Assembly (NCBI GenBank): GCA_016490735.1
Contig: JAEMWC010000014.1
Coordinates: forward strand, 796,001-860,000
DNA: 64,000 nt
Source: Pachyseris speciosa
Lineage: Eukaryota > Cnidaria > Anthozoa > Scleractinia > Pachyseridae
Direction: 5' to 3'
Below the pieces are notes generated by a model, which worked only from the letters and a program-made list of their open reading frames with translations, had not been told where the DNA came from and did not search any database. This document shows, piece by piece, positions 54,164-64,000 of the stretch. The first letter of the stretch is position 1; the number at the start of each line of letters is the position of its first letter. The translations under genes and the position numbers were made by a program.

Positions 54164-57100
54164 CTTTATTTTAAGAGGGTAGCACTTAACAGTTTAAATA
54201 CAACTGTTGACCCTGTGGCCCTCTATAAGGTAATCTAATCAGTACATAAAATTATCATAAATGAAAGTAATAATAATTTGATGTATATAAATTAAAGACA
54301 TATTAAAAAAAATACATATATATATCATACTAAAAATTCTTAATTATAAAAACATGCTAGAATTTTAATTTCCATATTATAAAAAATTCATATTACTATT
54401 TTGTTTACTAAGTAAATTGTTAATAACTTTCTTTTTCAAAGCTTTGGCATTCTTTAGTTCTTTAAGGTCTTTATCCAGGTTATTCCATTCTTTGATTGAT
54501 CGTACAGTAAATGTTCGCCCACACCCAATGGTCTGCACAGTCTGCATGGTCTGCAGCTGTACTTTGCCACCCTGATTGTGTTTTAGCCCAATAAACATAC
54601 TGGTAATTCTAATCTGTGTAACTGACAGAATATGTTCCTTAACAAAATTTTGGTTATGTTTATATGAGAAGGCAGGCGGGCCAGCCCACCTTCTCATATA
54701 AACATAACCATAATTAATTTTTACATAAGTTGAAGGATTAAAGAGGACGCATCAATTCTCTGTGACTCTGAGTTTCACGCCTAAGCGCTCGTCAGACAGA
54801 ACTTTCTGAACTTTCTGTCTGACGAGCGCTTAGGCGCGAAACTAAGAGTCACAGAGAATCAATGCGTCCTCTTTAATCCTTCAACTTATGTATACTTAGC
54901 TCTGCTACCACAGCATTGTGCACTTTATGCCAAGGTAGACTCTACCTCCACATTTAACCATAATTTTATGAAGAAATACAGCATGAGCCTAGCCAGCCCA
55001 GTAAAGTGGGCTGTAGAGCGGGCTGAAAAACCTCATAAACAGGCCCTAAATGGACACTCTAGAATCCCCAAGGGTGTCAGACTGCATAATACAGGTTTGA
55101 CTGTATACGTGTAGTATAATGACTGTAATCAAGGGCTATAAAATAATGGCAAGCATTCTCTTGTCTAGAGAACATTATTGTACAGATTATTTCAGTACAG
55201 TTGTTTGTTTTAGTTTCAGGTAGTTGATGACCTAAAGCTCTCTTTGCGAACAACTTTGACATAGTAAACAACCTTGACCTACCATTGATTGCATAGCATC
55301 TTCAACAGCAATAAAGAAAATGGAACAAGGTACATATAGTTTGAACTATTAAGGTTATCCTTTAAACAAATAAATGATAATTACTCGGGCAATTGGTGGC
55401 AGAAATATGTGCTTCAATTTTTACCTTGTAAATTCACATGGTAATCTTCCCCTGTTCTGTATGGATATAGAGCCTTGACTATTTGACAGGTGTCTGAAGC
55501 TACATGTGTTATCAAGGATAGCTTTTGTAGCTTGTTTGGCAAGTGTCTTTGTTCTGCACAAAGCTATAGTATCTCACTACAGTGTACATGAAGGCTGACA
55601 AAAACGATTCACTGTGCTTACGTAGCTTATAGTATGCTGGAGTTATTTGTGGAGCCCATTTAAAAAACAATGTCAGAAACCCACTAATATATACATGTAC
55701 TAATTTCTAGAAATTATATTAGTACAAGAAAATGTTTTCCACAGAATAATAAAAAATTGGACATTAAGGGGCATTAAGAAACTTAAAAAAAAAACATTTC
55801 TGTGTTACTCTTACATTATGTTTGGGGCTGTTTTATCAAAGCCTTTAAGGGGAGCACATATGGTTAAAACTTCTATACTCACATATGACCCCAGTGATAT
55901 GTCATTGTTATGAATGGACAAATATCCAGACCCATGGGGATAGCCAAGCTTTTAGTCAGACATAGAAAAGTGGATGTCCAGGAAACATGTCTCCACATAA
56001 AAGTATTTAGAATTTTAAGGGAATTTGGTCTCCAATTCCTTCTGGCTAAAACCTTAGGCTGGTTATCACTAGTGAGGGAATCTGAGTCGCAGTTGCCAGC
56101 AGAATCATAAGTAGAGTTATAAGGTGAGCAGATTCAGAGTTGGAAGAATCAGCATGTTTCCTTTTTCTTGATTCCTCATACTATGGTATTTGTGCATAAA
56201 CTACAATGGAGGACAGATGTCCTTGGGACAGTTCTAAGAATCCTTTCACATTGGTGCCCTCTACTCCTGGCATCATTATTATGACCATAGACCCACGCTA
56301 ACCCCCCCCCCCTCCTACCACCACCTCCCCCAGGCAATGTTGACAAGCTCTCAGCGAACATTGACACTTCTTTTGCTTGGTTAACGTCTTTCCTATGCTC
56401 CCAGTTCAACATTGTTTAGAGGGGGGGGGGGGGGGGGGGGGGAGAATCAATGCGTCCTCTTTAATCCTTCAACTTATGTATACTTAGCTCTGCTACCACA
56501 GCATTGTGCACTTTATGCCAAGGTAGACTCTACCTCCACATTTAACCATAATTTTATGAAGAAATACAGCATGAGCCTAGCCAGCCCAGTAAAGTGGGCT
56601 GTAGAGCGGGCTGAAAAACCTCATAAACAGGCCCTAAATGGACACTCTAGAATCCCCAAGGGTGTCAGACTGCATAATACAGGTTTGACTGTATACGTGT
56701 AGTATAATGACTGTAATCAAGGGCTATAAAATAATGGCAAGCATTCTCTTGTCTAGAGAACATTATTGTACAGATTATTTCAGTACAGTTGTTTGTTTTA
56801 GTTTCAGGTAGTTGATGACCTAAAGCTCTCTTTGCGAACAACTTTGACATAGTAAACAACCTTGACCTACCATTGATTGCATAGCATCTTCAACAGCAAT
56901 AAAGAAAATGGAACAAGGTACATATAGTTTGAACTATTAAGGTTATCCTTTAAACAAATAAATGATAATTACTCGGGCAATTGGTGGCAGAAATATGTGC
57001 TTCAATTTTTACCTTGTAAATTCACATGGTAATCTTCCCCTGTTCTGTATGGATATAGAGCCTTGACTATTTGACAGGTGTCTGAAGCTACATGTGTTAT

Positions 57101-60100
57101 CAAGGATAGCTTTTGTAGCTTGTTTGGCAAGTGTCTTTGTTCTGCACAAAGCTATAGTATCTCACTACAGTGTACATGAAGGCTGACAAAAACGATTCAC
57201 TGTGCTTACGTAGCTTATAGTATGCTGGAGTTATTTGTGGAGCCCATTTAAAAAACAATGTCAGAAACCCACTAATATATACATGTACTAATTTCTAGAA
57301 ATTATATTAGTACAAGAAAATGTTTTCCACAGAATAATAAAAAATTGGACATTAAGGGGCATTAAGAAACTTAAAAAAAAAACATTTCTGTGTTACTCTT
57401 ACATTATGTTTGGGGCTGTTTTATCAAAGCCTTTAAGGGGAGCACATATGGTTAAAACTTCTATACTCACATATGACCCCAGTGATATGTCATTGTTATG
57501 AATGGACAAATATCCAGACCCATGGGGATAGCCAAGCTTTTAGTCAGACATAGAAAAGTGGATGTCCAGGAAACATGTCTCCACATAAAAGTATTTAGAA
57601 TTTTAAGGGAATTTGGTCTCCAATTCCTTCTGGCTAAAACCTTAGGCTGGTTATCACTAGTGAGGGAATCTGAGTCGCAGTTGCCAGCAGAATCATAAGT
57701 AGAGTTATAAGGTGAGCAGATTCAGAGTTGGAAGAATCAGCATGTTTCCTTTTTCTTGATTCCTCATACTATGGTATTTGTGCATAAACTACAATGGAGG
57801 ACAGATGTCCTTGGGACAGTTCTAAGAATCCTTTCACATTGGTGCCCTCTACTCCCGGCATCATTATTATGACCATAGACCCACGCTAACCCCCCCCCCC
57901 CCTCCTACCACCACCTCCCCCAGGCAATGTTGACAAGCTCTCAGCGAACATTGACACTTCTTTTGCTTGGTTAACGTCTTTCCTATGCTCCCAGTTCAAC
58001 ATTGTTTAGAGGGGGGGGGGGGGGGGGGTAATTGGAGTGAATTTTGCTCGTATCACGTTGACTGTCCCAACACGTTCAGCCCGCAATGTAGATTGTCAGA
58101 GCCATAAGCAGAAGTGTAAGAATGAACCTATCAAATTGCTCCTTCTCACTCATTGTGATTGGTTTGTTTCTTCCTGTCCTGCTTCCGTCTTTGAAAATCT
58201 AGTTTTCACTAGTAAGCGACATAATCACTGTAAGGCTTACAATGCTGACTCCAACTCAATTCTGTTGCTAGTGAAAACCAGCCTGTGAAAATCTTAATAT
58301 TTAAATGTTACATGCACATTTTACATGACCATCCCTTTCACTGTGGCAATCAGAGTTTGCAAAATGCAAATCATGGTACCTTGTGCACAGATTAAAAATC
58401 TTGCCTATAAGGGCACTCCTCAAATAATTCAGAAATTTTGGATGATGGGGATGAACAAAATCAATCTTCAAAGGTAAAACTGTACATTGGTGCAACTTGC
58501 TATGTGTGTAAGTTTATGATAACTTGTAATTGCTTAATCCTTCAAGATCCATATGGAAATGTAGAAGTGACAACTGCTAAAATAAAAAGAAATGCCTGTT
58601 CAGATCTAGTTACATGTTCCATCTGTATGAAATCGTCTGTAGCTGTCATCTTAATTTACATGTAAAGCTACTGTTAAGGTAGAAAAAGGTGTGTGTCAAT
58701 AACAGTTACGCTGTAAGCCAGTCTGACCACTTAGAGAGTACATTGACCATAGTACAGAATCAAATCTGTTGTGCCTCATGAATAATGTGAGAATCTGAAC
58801 AATGTGGGACAAATTCTATGCTTGCACTGTGTTTGAAATAAGCGAACTTCAGTGATCCCGACCGTTAAAATAATAAACTAGTGGTTAAAAATGTTACATG
58901 TAAATGACTTGGTGTGAAGGTTCTTTTTCAACTGCTTTGGTTGCATACATTTTAAGGATTACAGTCGAACCTCGATTACCTGGACCTCGATTATCCGGAC
59001 TTACTTAGCTGGTCCCATTTTTTTATGAATATCAATTAGCCATATTGAAATTTATTTATTTATTTATTTAATCACTTCGCCAGAGACCTGGCAGGGACAC
59101 TACAACAGCTTGCGCCAATTACTGTAGGCCCGTAACTGCAAACCCTCTCCCATAACCACATTCAAGTAGAGATAGACCACCACACCGGGGACTACGTCCC
59201 CTTAAGATCCACAGGAAACCTTTTACCCTTCTAATTAAGTATTGAAACTCTGGTTCAAACTGAATTTGTTTCACTTCACGTCACAAATCTATACGCGTTT
59301 TGAGCTTACGCGCACCGTATTACTGCAATGCATTTCACGGAGCTTTGATTTTCAGTTTTGACTCATTAATATTCATATTTTCGAATATGCGGACTATTCA
59401 GCTCAGTCCCCACGAGTCCAGATAATCGAGGTTTGACTGTACTCACTTACAAAAATAATTTAACTAATGGTAAACACAAGCCTTAATTTAACTCTTTTCT
59501 TTGGGTTTAGGAATTATCTGAATATGAAACAAAAAGGTTGGAACATGTACAGGCCAATGAATCGAAACTTCTGAATTCAAGATTTGTAAGTACAGCTGTA
59601 CACTATACTGATATATTGGGGATATTTTGCAATGCAGTATGTGGTCTGGTGCCTCTGAGGTCTTGATTTCTAAGTAAAGTCAAAGCTTTTGTCATGGGAC
59701 ACTATAAAGAAGCAGAAAACATGTCTAACTGGGGCTGGACACATGTATGGGGCTGATTGTTCATAAGTGAACGGTTGCATTATCAGCCACAGGTGGCTGC
59801 TCCCAAGAGCTTGCATAGCTCATTCCAAAGACCACTGAAGAGAGAAAACGCTGCTTTTTGAAATGATTGTGTTATGTCTTCATTATTTATGTAGTGTCAA
59901 TAATATTGCAAGTCTCACTGTTACTTTAACAGTAAGATACAGTCCTCCTTTTTGCTTTGAGAACTTTATAATATCTGTGGTCCTCACTGGTCAATTCCTA
60001 GAATAAAACCTGTCCTCAGGGGGTTAGAATTTTGCAATTGACCTGTGAAATACAGCTTTAACATGGATGCTTATACAAAACCTGCATAAAACATAAATAA

Positions 60101-60355
60101 CTTAAATACTTTTAGGTTCGTCCTGATGAGTAGTTTAATTGTTTTTGTTAGGTGCCAAGAGACCAAGCAGTCATTGTTGGATTGCATTACTTAAAGGCGA
60201 AAACAGTGGGTTCTGCGAATATGCAGAAACTAAATCTGCATGCATGCAGTTTTGCCTTTCCTCATCAAGGGATTCCAGAAAAGAAGACCTCCTGCAGTCT
60301 CTTGGGCAGGTGCTTGAAAACAAAATTGTTAAAAGAAAAACCGACAATGAAATGA
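50897..60355 (+). CDS. Candidate small three-exon host gene (low support)
   Basis: Three segments splice with all junctions in phase 0: 50897-50956 (ATG, then GTAAGT), 59511-59585 (after TTTGGGTTTAG, before GTAAGT) and 60152-60355 (after GTTTTTGTTAG, to a TGA). The 112-aa product is hydrophilic; exon 2 encodes a helical LSEYETKRLEHVQANESKLL. I recognise no family. The first intron would be 8.5 kb and carries the hammerhead palindrome, the tandem duplication and a pogo-like MITE. The last exon is the weakest, as another frame through it is also open. It may be chance. Confidence 0.3.
50957..52074. other. No further gene seen
   Basis: A segment after an AG at 51676 reads VELDTAEGFLKANGLRT then stop; it could be a cryptic or degraded exon. 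Otherwise AT-rich. Confidence 0.35.
52075..52295. repeat. Inverted repeat with Penelope-type CTGACGA..GAAA motif
   Basis: Arms of about 80 bp: GGTTTATCAACAGAGTTGAT and its complement at the right, enclosing three copies of AGCCCTTCGTC-like sequence. On plus, CTGACGAAGGGCTAACACTT then GAAATGTCAG (52196-52226) is hammerhead-like but has an extra A after CTGACGA. This is a frequent form of Penelope-like termini. Confidence 0.65.
52296..54109. other. 1.8 kb without a recognised feature
   Basis: No motif-bearing frame on either strand. CACAGGTTCG is repeated three times at 53640-53700. Nothing else can be supported. Confidence 0.35.
54110..54163. repeat. (AAT)n microsatellite
   Basis: About seventeen AAT units at the 3' end of the minus-strand LINE fragment that follows; probably its expanded tail. 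Confidence 0.9.
54164..54700 (-). pseudogene. Fifth LINE: 3' end remnant
   Basis: The minus frame 54697-54377 (106 codons) ends with FTVRSIKEWNNLDKDLKELK and KALKKKVINNLL, a usual LINE reverse-transcriptase C-terminus (WN.L..L..). A 3' UTR of about 210 bp and the (ATT)n tail follow. The 5' edge is cut by the palindrome at 54651. Confidence 0.7.
54651..54711. repeat. Short palindrome at the LINE edge
   Basis: GGTTATGTTTATATGAGAAGG and its exact complement are separated by a GC-rich spacer of about 18 bp. It joins the LINE fragment to the hammerhead palindrome, and looks like a snap-back junction. Confidence 0.8.
54758..54801 (-). ncRNA. Type I hammerhead ribozyme motif (minus strand)
   Basis: Mirror copy: CTGACGA at 54795-54789, stem II GCGC/GCGT with loop TTAG, GAA, stem III ACT/AGT with loop CAG, C17 at 54764, cleavage before 54763. 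Stem I is 5 pairs plus a G-U. The base pair next to the core (10.1-11.1) is G-U where G-C is usual, so it may be slower than the plus copy. Confidence 0.72.
54812..54857 (+). ncRNA. Type I hammerhead ribozyme motif (plus strand)
   Basis: Core: CTGACGA at 54819-54825, stem II GCGC/GCGC with loop TTAG (54826-54837), GAA then stem III ACT/AGT with loop AAG (54838-54849), and C17 at 54850. Stem I is open: 54812-54818 (TTTCTGT) pairs with 54851-54857 (ACAGAGA) over 7 pairs, one of them G-U. All invariant bases (CUGANGA, GAAA, U16.1, C17) are present. Predicted cleavage is between 54850 and 54851. Open stem I and short stem III match the hammerheads known from Penelope-like elements and animal retrozymes. 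Activity is not shown. Confidence 0.82.
54854..56441 (+). repeat. Tandem duplication, unit 1 (1588 bp)
   Basis: From GAGAATCAATGCGTCCTC to a poly-G tract of about 22. Repeats at a constant offset of 1588 in 56442-58028. All frames in it recur identically. No coding function is seen; frames of 64-66 codons have no motif. The unit also contains a poly-C tract at 56299-56309. Confidence 0.92.
56442..58028 (+). repeat. Tandem duplication, unit 2 (about 1588 bp)
   Basis: Near-identical to unit 1; differences seen are the poly-C and poly-G lengths and CTCCTGG versus CTCCCGG (near 57855). It begins at the poly-G tract of unit 1 and ends at its own (58010-58028). Confidence 0.92.
58029..58959. other. 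No gene recognised
   Basis: Frames at 58037-58288 and 58438-58665 lack motifs and splice signals. Nothing else is seen. Confidence 0.35.
58962..59439. mobile_element. pogo/Tigger-like MITE (TA duplication)
   Basis: Ends CAGTCGAACCTCGATTACC and, inverted, CAGTCAAACCTCGATTATC, flanked by TA at 58960-58961 and 59440-59441. The left end has the motif twice (CCTCGATTA at 58970 and 58985). An A/T-rich TTTATTTATTTA tract with CACTTCGCCAGAGACCTGGC at 59046-59230 looks like a nested insertion. The ends closely follow pogo/Tigger consensus style. Confidence 0.82.
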
Positions 60356-61489
60356 TAACACACGACAATTTGTGCATGTAACCACAACGGTTTAATTTGA
60401 GGTTTCAACAGCTTTTATTTTCCTTAGTTTGAAAAACGTTACAAAAATTTAAACCAAGGATAAAATGTGTTGTTCCAGAAAATATTGGTAATCCCCCAAA
60501 AGAGGTTTCCTTGGTGCAGACCCTGATTCCCCAACAGCTCCAGAAGTCCCAGGTTAGCTTTGTTCCTTAAAAAATTTTGTCTTTAAGATTCCCTTCCTCT
60601 AGGAATCAGAATTTAATTTCAGACCCTTTTGGGTTGGATTGCATATTTCCTGGAAGCACAACACATCAAAAAGGAAAAATATATGGATGATTTGTTTGTC
60701 GTAAGCGACCATGCGCCGGCCCCAATAATTGGAGTATTTATATCTTAAATAGTAGTTGATGCATACTTTTATATACCAGTTTGTATTTTACACAGATTTT
60801 AATCGATTAATAATCATATGAACCTTTATTTCACTCTAATGTAAATCATTTGGAATTTTTATGGTAGAAGACAAGGCAATTATTATAATATCACAATTTG
60901 TGCTGAACAGACTAGTATATGAAGGCGAAGTAACACAGGTATTATGTTTATGCAGCAATGTTGTATTGCATGTTTAAAGCAAGCATTAAGGACATGTACT
61001 ACCTCACCATCAGTTCTGTTGTGTTGCACAGAAACAGGTTGAGCATGAATGTGGTTAGTAATGAAACATTGTTAAATGAAGAATGATCCTCGCAGTTGTG
61101 TAGCAATTCCATTGAACTTTTGCTTGTGTCACATAGTTTTTACAAGAATATTAAATTGTGAGGATGCAGAAGTTTAAAATATTTGATGCAACTGGACATT
61201 TATTTGTGACAACAGTCAAACCTTTTTCATATTTGTCGGCGGAGAAATTGGAATTCAGGATTCCTAAAATCTGCATGCACTTTGTTCATATAGTATGGTA
61301 GAGTGAATGTAAGGAGTGGTCTCCTGTAAAACATTAACAGAATGAATATTGATGGTTTAAGTTGTCACAGGCAGAAATTAAGGTTATATTTATAATGACA
61401 GACACAGAAATCTTAGAATCGTAAATGATTGAAGAGTGTGTTACATTATGATCAATGGAATTACAATAAAACAATTTATAAAGCAGCTT
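60356..61489. other. 1.1 kb without a recognised feature
   Basis: AT-rich; could hold 3' UTR of the candidate gene. No repeat ends or exons seen. Confidence 0.35.
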
Positions 61490-62515
61490 TTTAAAGGCTC
61501 TTTTACTCGATTTACGTGATTTTTGCAGGATTCCCTGATTCAATTTATATGATATTTACAGGCTCCCTTATTCCATTTACGTGATATTTACAGGCCCCCT
61601 TATTCCATTTACACGACTTTTACAGGCTCCTTTATTTGATTTACGTGATATTTACAGGTTACCTTAATCGATTTACATGATATTTACAGGCCCCCTTATC
61701 CATTTACATGTTATTTACAGGCTCCTTTATTCGATTTACATGATTTTCACAGGCTCCTTTATTCGATCTGCATGATATTTACAGGCTCCTTTATTCGATT
61801 TACATGATATTTACAGGCTCCTTTATTCGATTTACATGATATTTACAGGCCCCCTTATTCGATCTGCATGATATTTACAGGCTCCTTTATTTCATTTACA
61901 TGATATTTACAGGCTCTCGTTTTGCATTTACATGATATTTACAAGCTCTCTTTTTGCATTTACATGATATTTACAGGCTCCCTTATTCGATTTACGTGTT
62001 ATTTACAGGCTCCTTTATTCGATTTACGTGATATTTACAGGTTCTCTTTTTGCATTTACATGATCTTTACAGGCTCCCTTATTCGATTTACATGTTATTT
62101 ACAGGCTCCTTTATTCGATCTACATGATTTTTACAGGCTCCTTTATTCGATTTACATGATATTTACAGGCTCCTTTGTTCGATTTACGTTATTTTTACAG
62201 GCTCCCTTTTTCCATTTACATGATATTTACAGGCTCCTTTATTCGATTTACATGATATTTACAGGCTCCTTTATTCGATTTACATGATATTTACAGGCTC
62301 CTTTGTTCGATTTACGTTATTTTTACAGGCTCCCTTTTTCCATTTACATGATATTTACAGGCTCCTTTATTCGATTTACATGATATTTACAGGCTCCTTT
62401 ATACGATTTACGTTATTTTTACAGGCTCCCCTTTTCCATTTACATTATATTTACAGACCCCTCATTTGATTTGAATGATATTTACAGGCTCCTTTATTCG
62501 ATTTACATGATATTT
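61490..62515 (+). repeat. 32-bp satellite array (about 32 units)
   Basis: The unit is roughly TTTACAGGCTCCTTTATTCG followed by ATTTACATGATA. Units differ at CCTTTATTCG versus CCCTTATTCC, GGCCCCC and ACGTGATA. Two adjacent 160-bp blocks near 62100-62290 and 62250-62420 are nearly the same, so it also grows by larger duplications. Because 32 is not a multiple of 3, open frames arise only in 96-bp cycles and are not genes. Confidence 0.92.
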
Positions 62516-62660
62516 GTATTTTTTTTTACAGTATTTGTCAGAACATGTAAATGGGTAAAAATCATGTAAATATTCATTTACAGTATCTTTCTGATCATTT
62601 ACATGTTATTTACATGTTTTTTACATACTATGGAAATTTTTAATTTTTCCAGTGATATAT
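62516..62660 (-). repeat. GTAAAT-rich element, copy 2 (end)
   Basis: ACATGTAAAT motifs in both orientations, ending ACATACTATGGAAATTTTTA and TTTCCAGTGATATA before a (TCA)n tract. Inverted, this matches the start of the element at 49842. The satellite therefore lies inside, or grew from, this element. Confidence 0.6.
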
Positions 62661-62663
62661 TAT

Positions 62664-62830
62664 CATCATCATCATCATCATCAGGTTTTATTTGCACTAC
62701 TTCTAAGTAGTGTTCATAACTTCGACGATCATTCACCGCATATTCATTCTTTAATCCACAGTTCAAATATATGATTTTCATACATTCATAAACAATATGC
62801 CGTCCACAAGACAGTCGAAGAAATATTAAG
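62664..62830 (+). repeat. (ATC)n tract and SINE 3' tail
   Basis: (ATC)n at 62663-62682, then the tail AGTGTTCATAACTTCGACGA, AGTTCAAATATATGATTTTC and TACATTCATA as at 29010-29095. Only the tail of the tRNA-derived SINE is present. Confidence 0.65.
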
Positions 62831-63116
62831 AAATTATATGTCTTCCTCCTAGGACCCAAATTCTATAACTCGCTTGAGAATGAAATCGTCAACACTTCTT
62901 CTTAAATAAAACTCTCAAGAACAAAATTATTAGTATTAAATCTGCCAGCGCATTCTTTTATCCTTTTGTTATTTTTCCGTTACGCCATGCCAAATTAATT
63001 GTAGCCACGATACCTTAATGATTATACTTGGTGTAATGAGGCCTTATCACCTATAAGACTTTATACATGTAGTTTCTGTAAGGTCTCCTCGCCACTTTCT
63101 TCCCTACTTATGTAAT
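62831..63116. other. No gene seen
   Basis: AT-rich spacer between the SINE tail and the next inverted-repeat element. Confidence 0.4.
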
Positions 63117-63785
63117 CAGTCAATTCCAAAAGCGCCCATCCTCCCCGGGCATACCCCGGATATTTGACCAGAAGGTAGCTTTGCACAGCAGGGAATGTGA
63201 CCCGACTTGAGTCCCGCCCGGGCATTTGACTACCGGCTAAACAGCAGTCGCCAGCTACACGGTTTCGTACGTCTTTCGCACGTCTTTCGCACGCAATTTC
63301 ATTCATTCACCACGGAATCCGCTTCGCTTCCTTCACTTCAAGATTCTGCGTGGATTTTTCGCTTTTTATTGGATATAAGGTTGATATGAATCCCTTTATT
63401 CAAAGTTTGGAGTGCCGAAAAAAGAGACCTGAAAGGAGTTTTGTTGCACAGTTTTTCGAATTTGGTTTGCAAAGGTAAGCGATTTTAGATTTGCTGGGAC
63501 ATACGGGTGCCTCTGACTGAAGAATGCCGTTACATTTTAAGTTGGCTTTCCGAAAAGGTGCAATTTCAGTATTAAAATTTGGGATTTCACCCGTCTGTTG
63601 CCATCCTGTTGCTCTTCAGTTTGTTGTTGAATAAAGACCATTATTATCATTATTTTGAGGCCCTAATGGTGGAGCATTTGACCTTCTAAACTGGAAAAAC
63701 AGCGGGGCATTTGACCAAAAAAAGTCAAATGCCTGGGTGTTTGCCCGGGAGGGGAGGGGGGAAATGGGCGCTTTGGAATTGACTG
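63117..63785. mobile_element. MITE with CAGTCAATTCCAAAAGCGCCC ends and a leftover exon
   Basis: Left end CAGTCAATTCCAAAGCGCCC-like (with one extra A) and the inverted right end pair over about 24 bp, with GCCCGGG and CATTTGACC blocks mirrored further in. No clear target duplication. At 63386-63474 is an ATG frame of about 29 codons ending in a donor (CAAAG|GTAAGC), which may be the first exon of the parent element's gene. Confidence 0.65.
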
Positions 63786-64000
63786 GTACACCAAGTCGTT
63801 TGTATCAGGACAACATAAATATTAAATAGCAGAGTTAAATCACGCCTCACTTTGGTTTTCATTGAAGGCGTGTATAAAAATCACTTGTAATTGTTTTAAA
63901 AATACTGATCACTTTGTAATACCAAAAAACCCGACCGAAACTTACTTTTAATATTTAGTGCCGAATACCATCGTTTGTCATTGCTACGATAAACGTGGTA
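63786..64000. other. Window end; nothing recognised
   Basis: Short AT-rich sequence. Confidence 0.4.

Larger units (their letters stand above)
54722..54896. repeat. Palindrome carrying two inverted hammerhead motifs
   Basis: Arms of about 80 bp (ATAAGTTGAAGGATTAAAGA at the left, complement at the right) with a short spacer around 54800-54811. A few mismatches separate the arms. Each arm codes one hammerhead, so a transcript of either strand carries one in sense. Confidence 0.88.

Noticed and set aside
55077..56859. Identical 64-66 codon frames in both tandem units
   Set aside because: Identity comes from the recent duplication, not from selection; no motif or splice signals.
61922..62469. 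Long open frames with repeated MIFTGS.IRFT-like peptides
   Set aside because: They arise from the 32-bp satellite, which is open by chance; no start context, splice sites or codon bias support a protein.
61490..62515. CRISPR-like array of regular short repeats
   Set aside because: Units are adjacent without unique spacers and the window is eukaryotic; it is a satellite.

Overview
The window reads as nuclear DNA of a cnidarian, most likely a stony coral or a close anthozoan. It is AT-rich. Coding sequence is broken into small exons with GTAAGT/GTGAGT donors and pyrimidine-AG acceptors. The rest is a dense mosaic of DNA transposons, MITEs, LINE remains, a Penelope-like element, tRNA-derived repeats and microsatellites. 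The assignment rests on repeat and protein style, not on a marker gene, and the species is not determined.

Layout. (1) 261-523 is the first exon of an unrecognised host gene. (2) 884-10205 is a complete Kolobok-type DNA transposon with TTAA target duplications and terminal inverted repeats. It carries two intact, convergent, spliced genes: an 11-exon THAP-domain transposase of 909 codons on the plus strand, and a 3-exon gene of 232 codons on the minus strand whose product matches the cytoplasmic 'ballast' domain of P2X7 receptors. (3) 10.3-13.4 kb holds tRNA-like SINE/composite repeats. (4) 13.6-20.3 kb holds three decayed LINEs, two of them split by younger MITEs. (5) 20.5-29.5 kb holds a 2-kb noncoding repeat family, a MULE-like MITE, other repeats and no recognised gene. 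(6) 29531-36620 is a gene for a secreted protein with two von Willebrand A domains (6 exons, 439 codons). A 907-bp fold-back element sits inside its second exon. (7) 37.1-40.0 kb is a Penelope-like element with its reverse transcriptase and GIY-YIG parts in opposite orientation, followed by more SINE copies. (8) 40.6-41.5 kb is a LINE remnant and 42.8-45.3 kb a second copy of the 2-kb repeat. (9) 45768-47748 (minus) is a broken, apparently intronless dermatan-sulfate-epimerase homologue. (10) 49-64 kb is a repeat-rich tract: a GTAAAT-rich element, a LINE 3' end, a palindrome carrying two inverted type I hammerhead ribozyme motifs, a 1588-bp near-identical tandem duplication, a pogo/Tigger-like MITE and a 32-bp satellite. 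A weakly supported small host gene may span 50897-60355.

The two strongest observations are the two-gene Kolobok element, in which a mobile element carries a P2X7-ballast protein as its second gene, and the hammerhead pair at 54757-54857, whose plus-strand copy has every core base and all three helices. The Kolobok reading frames were checked by summing exon phases: the transposase exons total 2730 nt and the ballast exons 699 nt, both open to a stop. No homology search could be run, so family names rest on motif recognition.
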